DNA from: an uncultured Hyphomicrobiales bacterium
GTDB taxonomy: Bacteria > Pseudomonadota > Alphaproteobacteria > Rhizobiales > Beijerinckiaceae
Direction: 5' to 3'
Length of the DNA stretch: 64,000 nt
NCBI GenBank assembly: GCA_903902915.1
Contig: CAIUWR010000083.1
Location: forward strand, 62,001-126,000
This document shows positions 63,974 to 64,000 of this stretch, one piece after another (the stretch's first letter is position 1; every line of letters begins with the position of its first letter). The notes below the pieces were generated by a model, which was given only the letters and a program-made list of their open reading frames with translations, did no database searches and was not told the DNA's origin. The position numbers and the translations under genes are program-made.

Positions 63974-64000
63974 TTGACAGTTTTGTGCAGTGCATATAAA
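63974..64000 (+). promoter_or_regulatory. Possible promoter at the right edge
   Basis: TTGACA (63974-63979) and TATAAA (63995-64000) are 15 bases apart, shorter than the ideal 17. The region is AT-rich compared with its surroundings. It would drive a plus-strand gene outside the window; nothing beyond it can be seen. Confidence 0.35.

Overview
The window looks like ordinary chromosome from a GC-rich alphaproteobacterium. It is probably a member of the Hyphomicrobiales (Rhizobiales), perhaps near the hopanoid-making Beijerinckiaceae or Methylocystaceae; the family-level guess is weak. Evidence for this includes hopanoid-type squalene genes (hpnC, hpnD), an RNase E with a large insert in its S1 domain, the gene orders aroQ-accB-accC and nifS-sufBCDS-sufT-sufA, and alphaproteobacterial families such as DUF1489, DUF1236 and DUF599. 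There is no prophage, insertion sequence with a transposase, integron or CRISPR array. The only mobile-type DNA is two copies of a non-coding, TA-flanked, hairpin-rich repeat.

Layout. 0-2 kb: hpnD and hpnC. 2-6 kb: an extradiol-dioxygenase-like VOC protein with two tandem paralogous solute-binding proteins, then an FMN reductase. 5.6 kb: repeat element A, placed between the stop codons of the FMN reductase gene and hemB. 6-11.5 kb: hemB, DUF1003 membrane protein, MFS transporter, hydrolase, lipB. 11.6 kb: tRNA-Leu(GAG) with its own terminator. 11.7-21 kb: mixed metabolic and envelope genes (Kir-type K+ channel, DUF599, aldo/keto reductase, GST, GH25 lipoprotein, MgtE, polysaccharide deacetylase, SDR). 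21.3 kb: repeat element B. 21-29.5 kb: guanine deaminase, DUF1489, accC-accB-aroQ, DsbA-like protein, M48 protease, aminotransferase. 29.6-38.5 kb: rne, a 0.7 kb leader region, then amiC-mrcA-prfB; prfB carries a programmed +1 frameshift. 38.5-48 kb: M23 peptidase, peroxiredoxin, a giant AsmA/DUF3971 protein, tyrS, a MazE/PemK-type toxin-antitoxin pair, anmK, hydrolase. 48-55 kb: the complete SUF iron-sulfur operon with two cysteine desulfurases. 55-62 kb: yajC-secD-secF followed by relatives of three mitochondrial proteins (NDUFAF3, NDUFAF6, Pam18/Tim14). 62-64 kb: a D,D-carboxypeptidase with an SPOR domain.

How the genes work together. Several modules concern the cell envelope: peptidoglycan synthesis, cleavage and recycling (mrcA, amiC, M23, dacF, GH25, anmK), hopanoid precursor synthesis (hpnCD), fatty-acid initiation (accBC) and protein export (yajC-secDF). 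Cofactor supply is the second theme: haem (hemB), lipoate (lipB) and Fe-S clusters (suf). I did not find a clearly new defence or mobile system. The observations most worth following are the TA-flanked hairpin element, the run of mitochondrial-assembly-factor relatives behind secDF, the histidine-rich insert in RNase E, the lysine/alanine-rich tail on AccB, the twin binding proteins beside a ring-cleavage-type enzyme, and the K+ channel/DUF599 gene pair whose start codons overlap on opposite strands.
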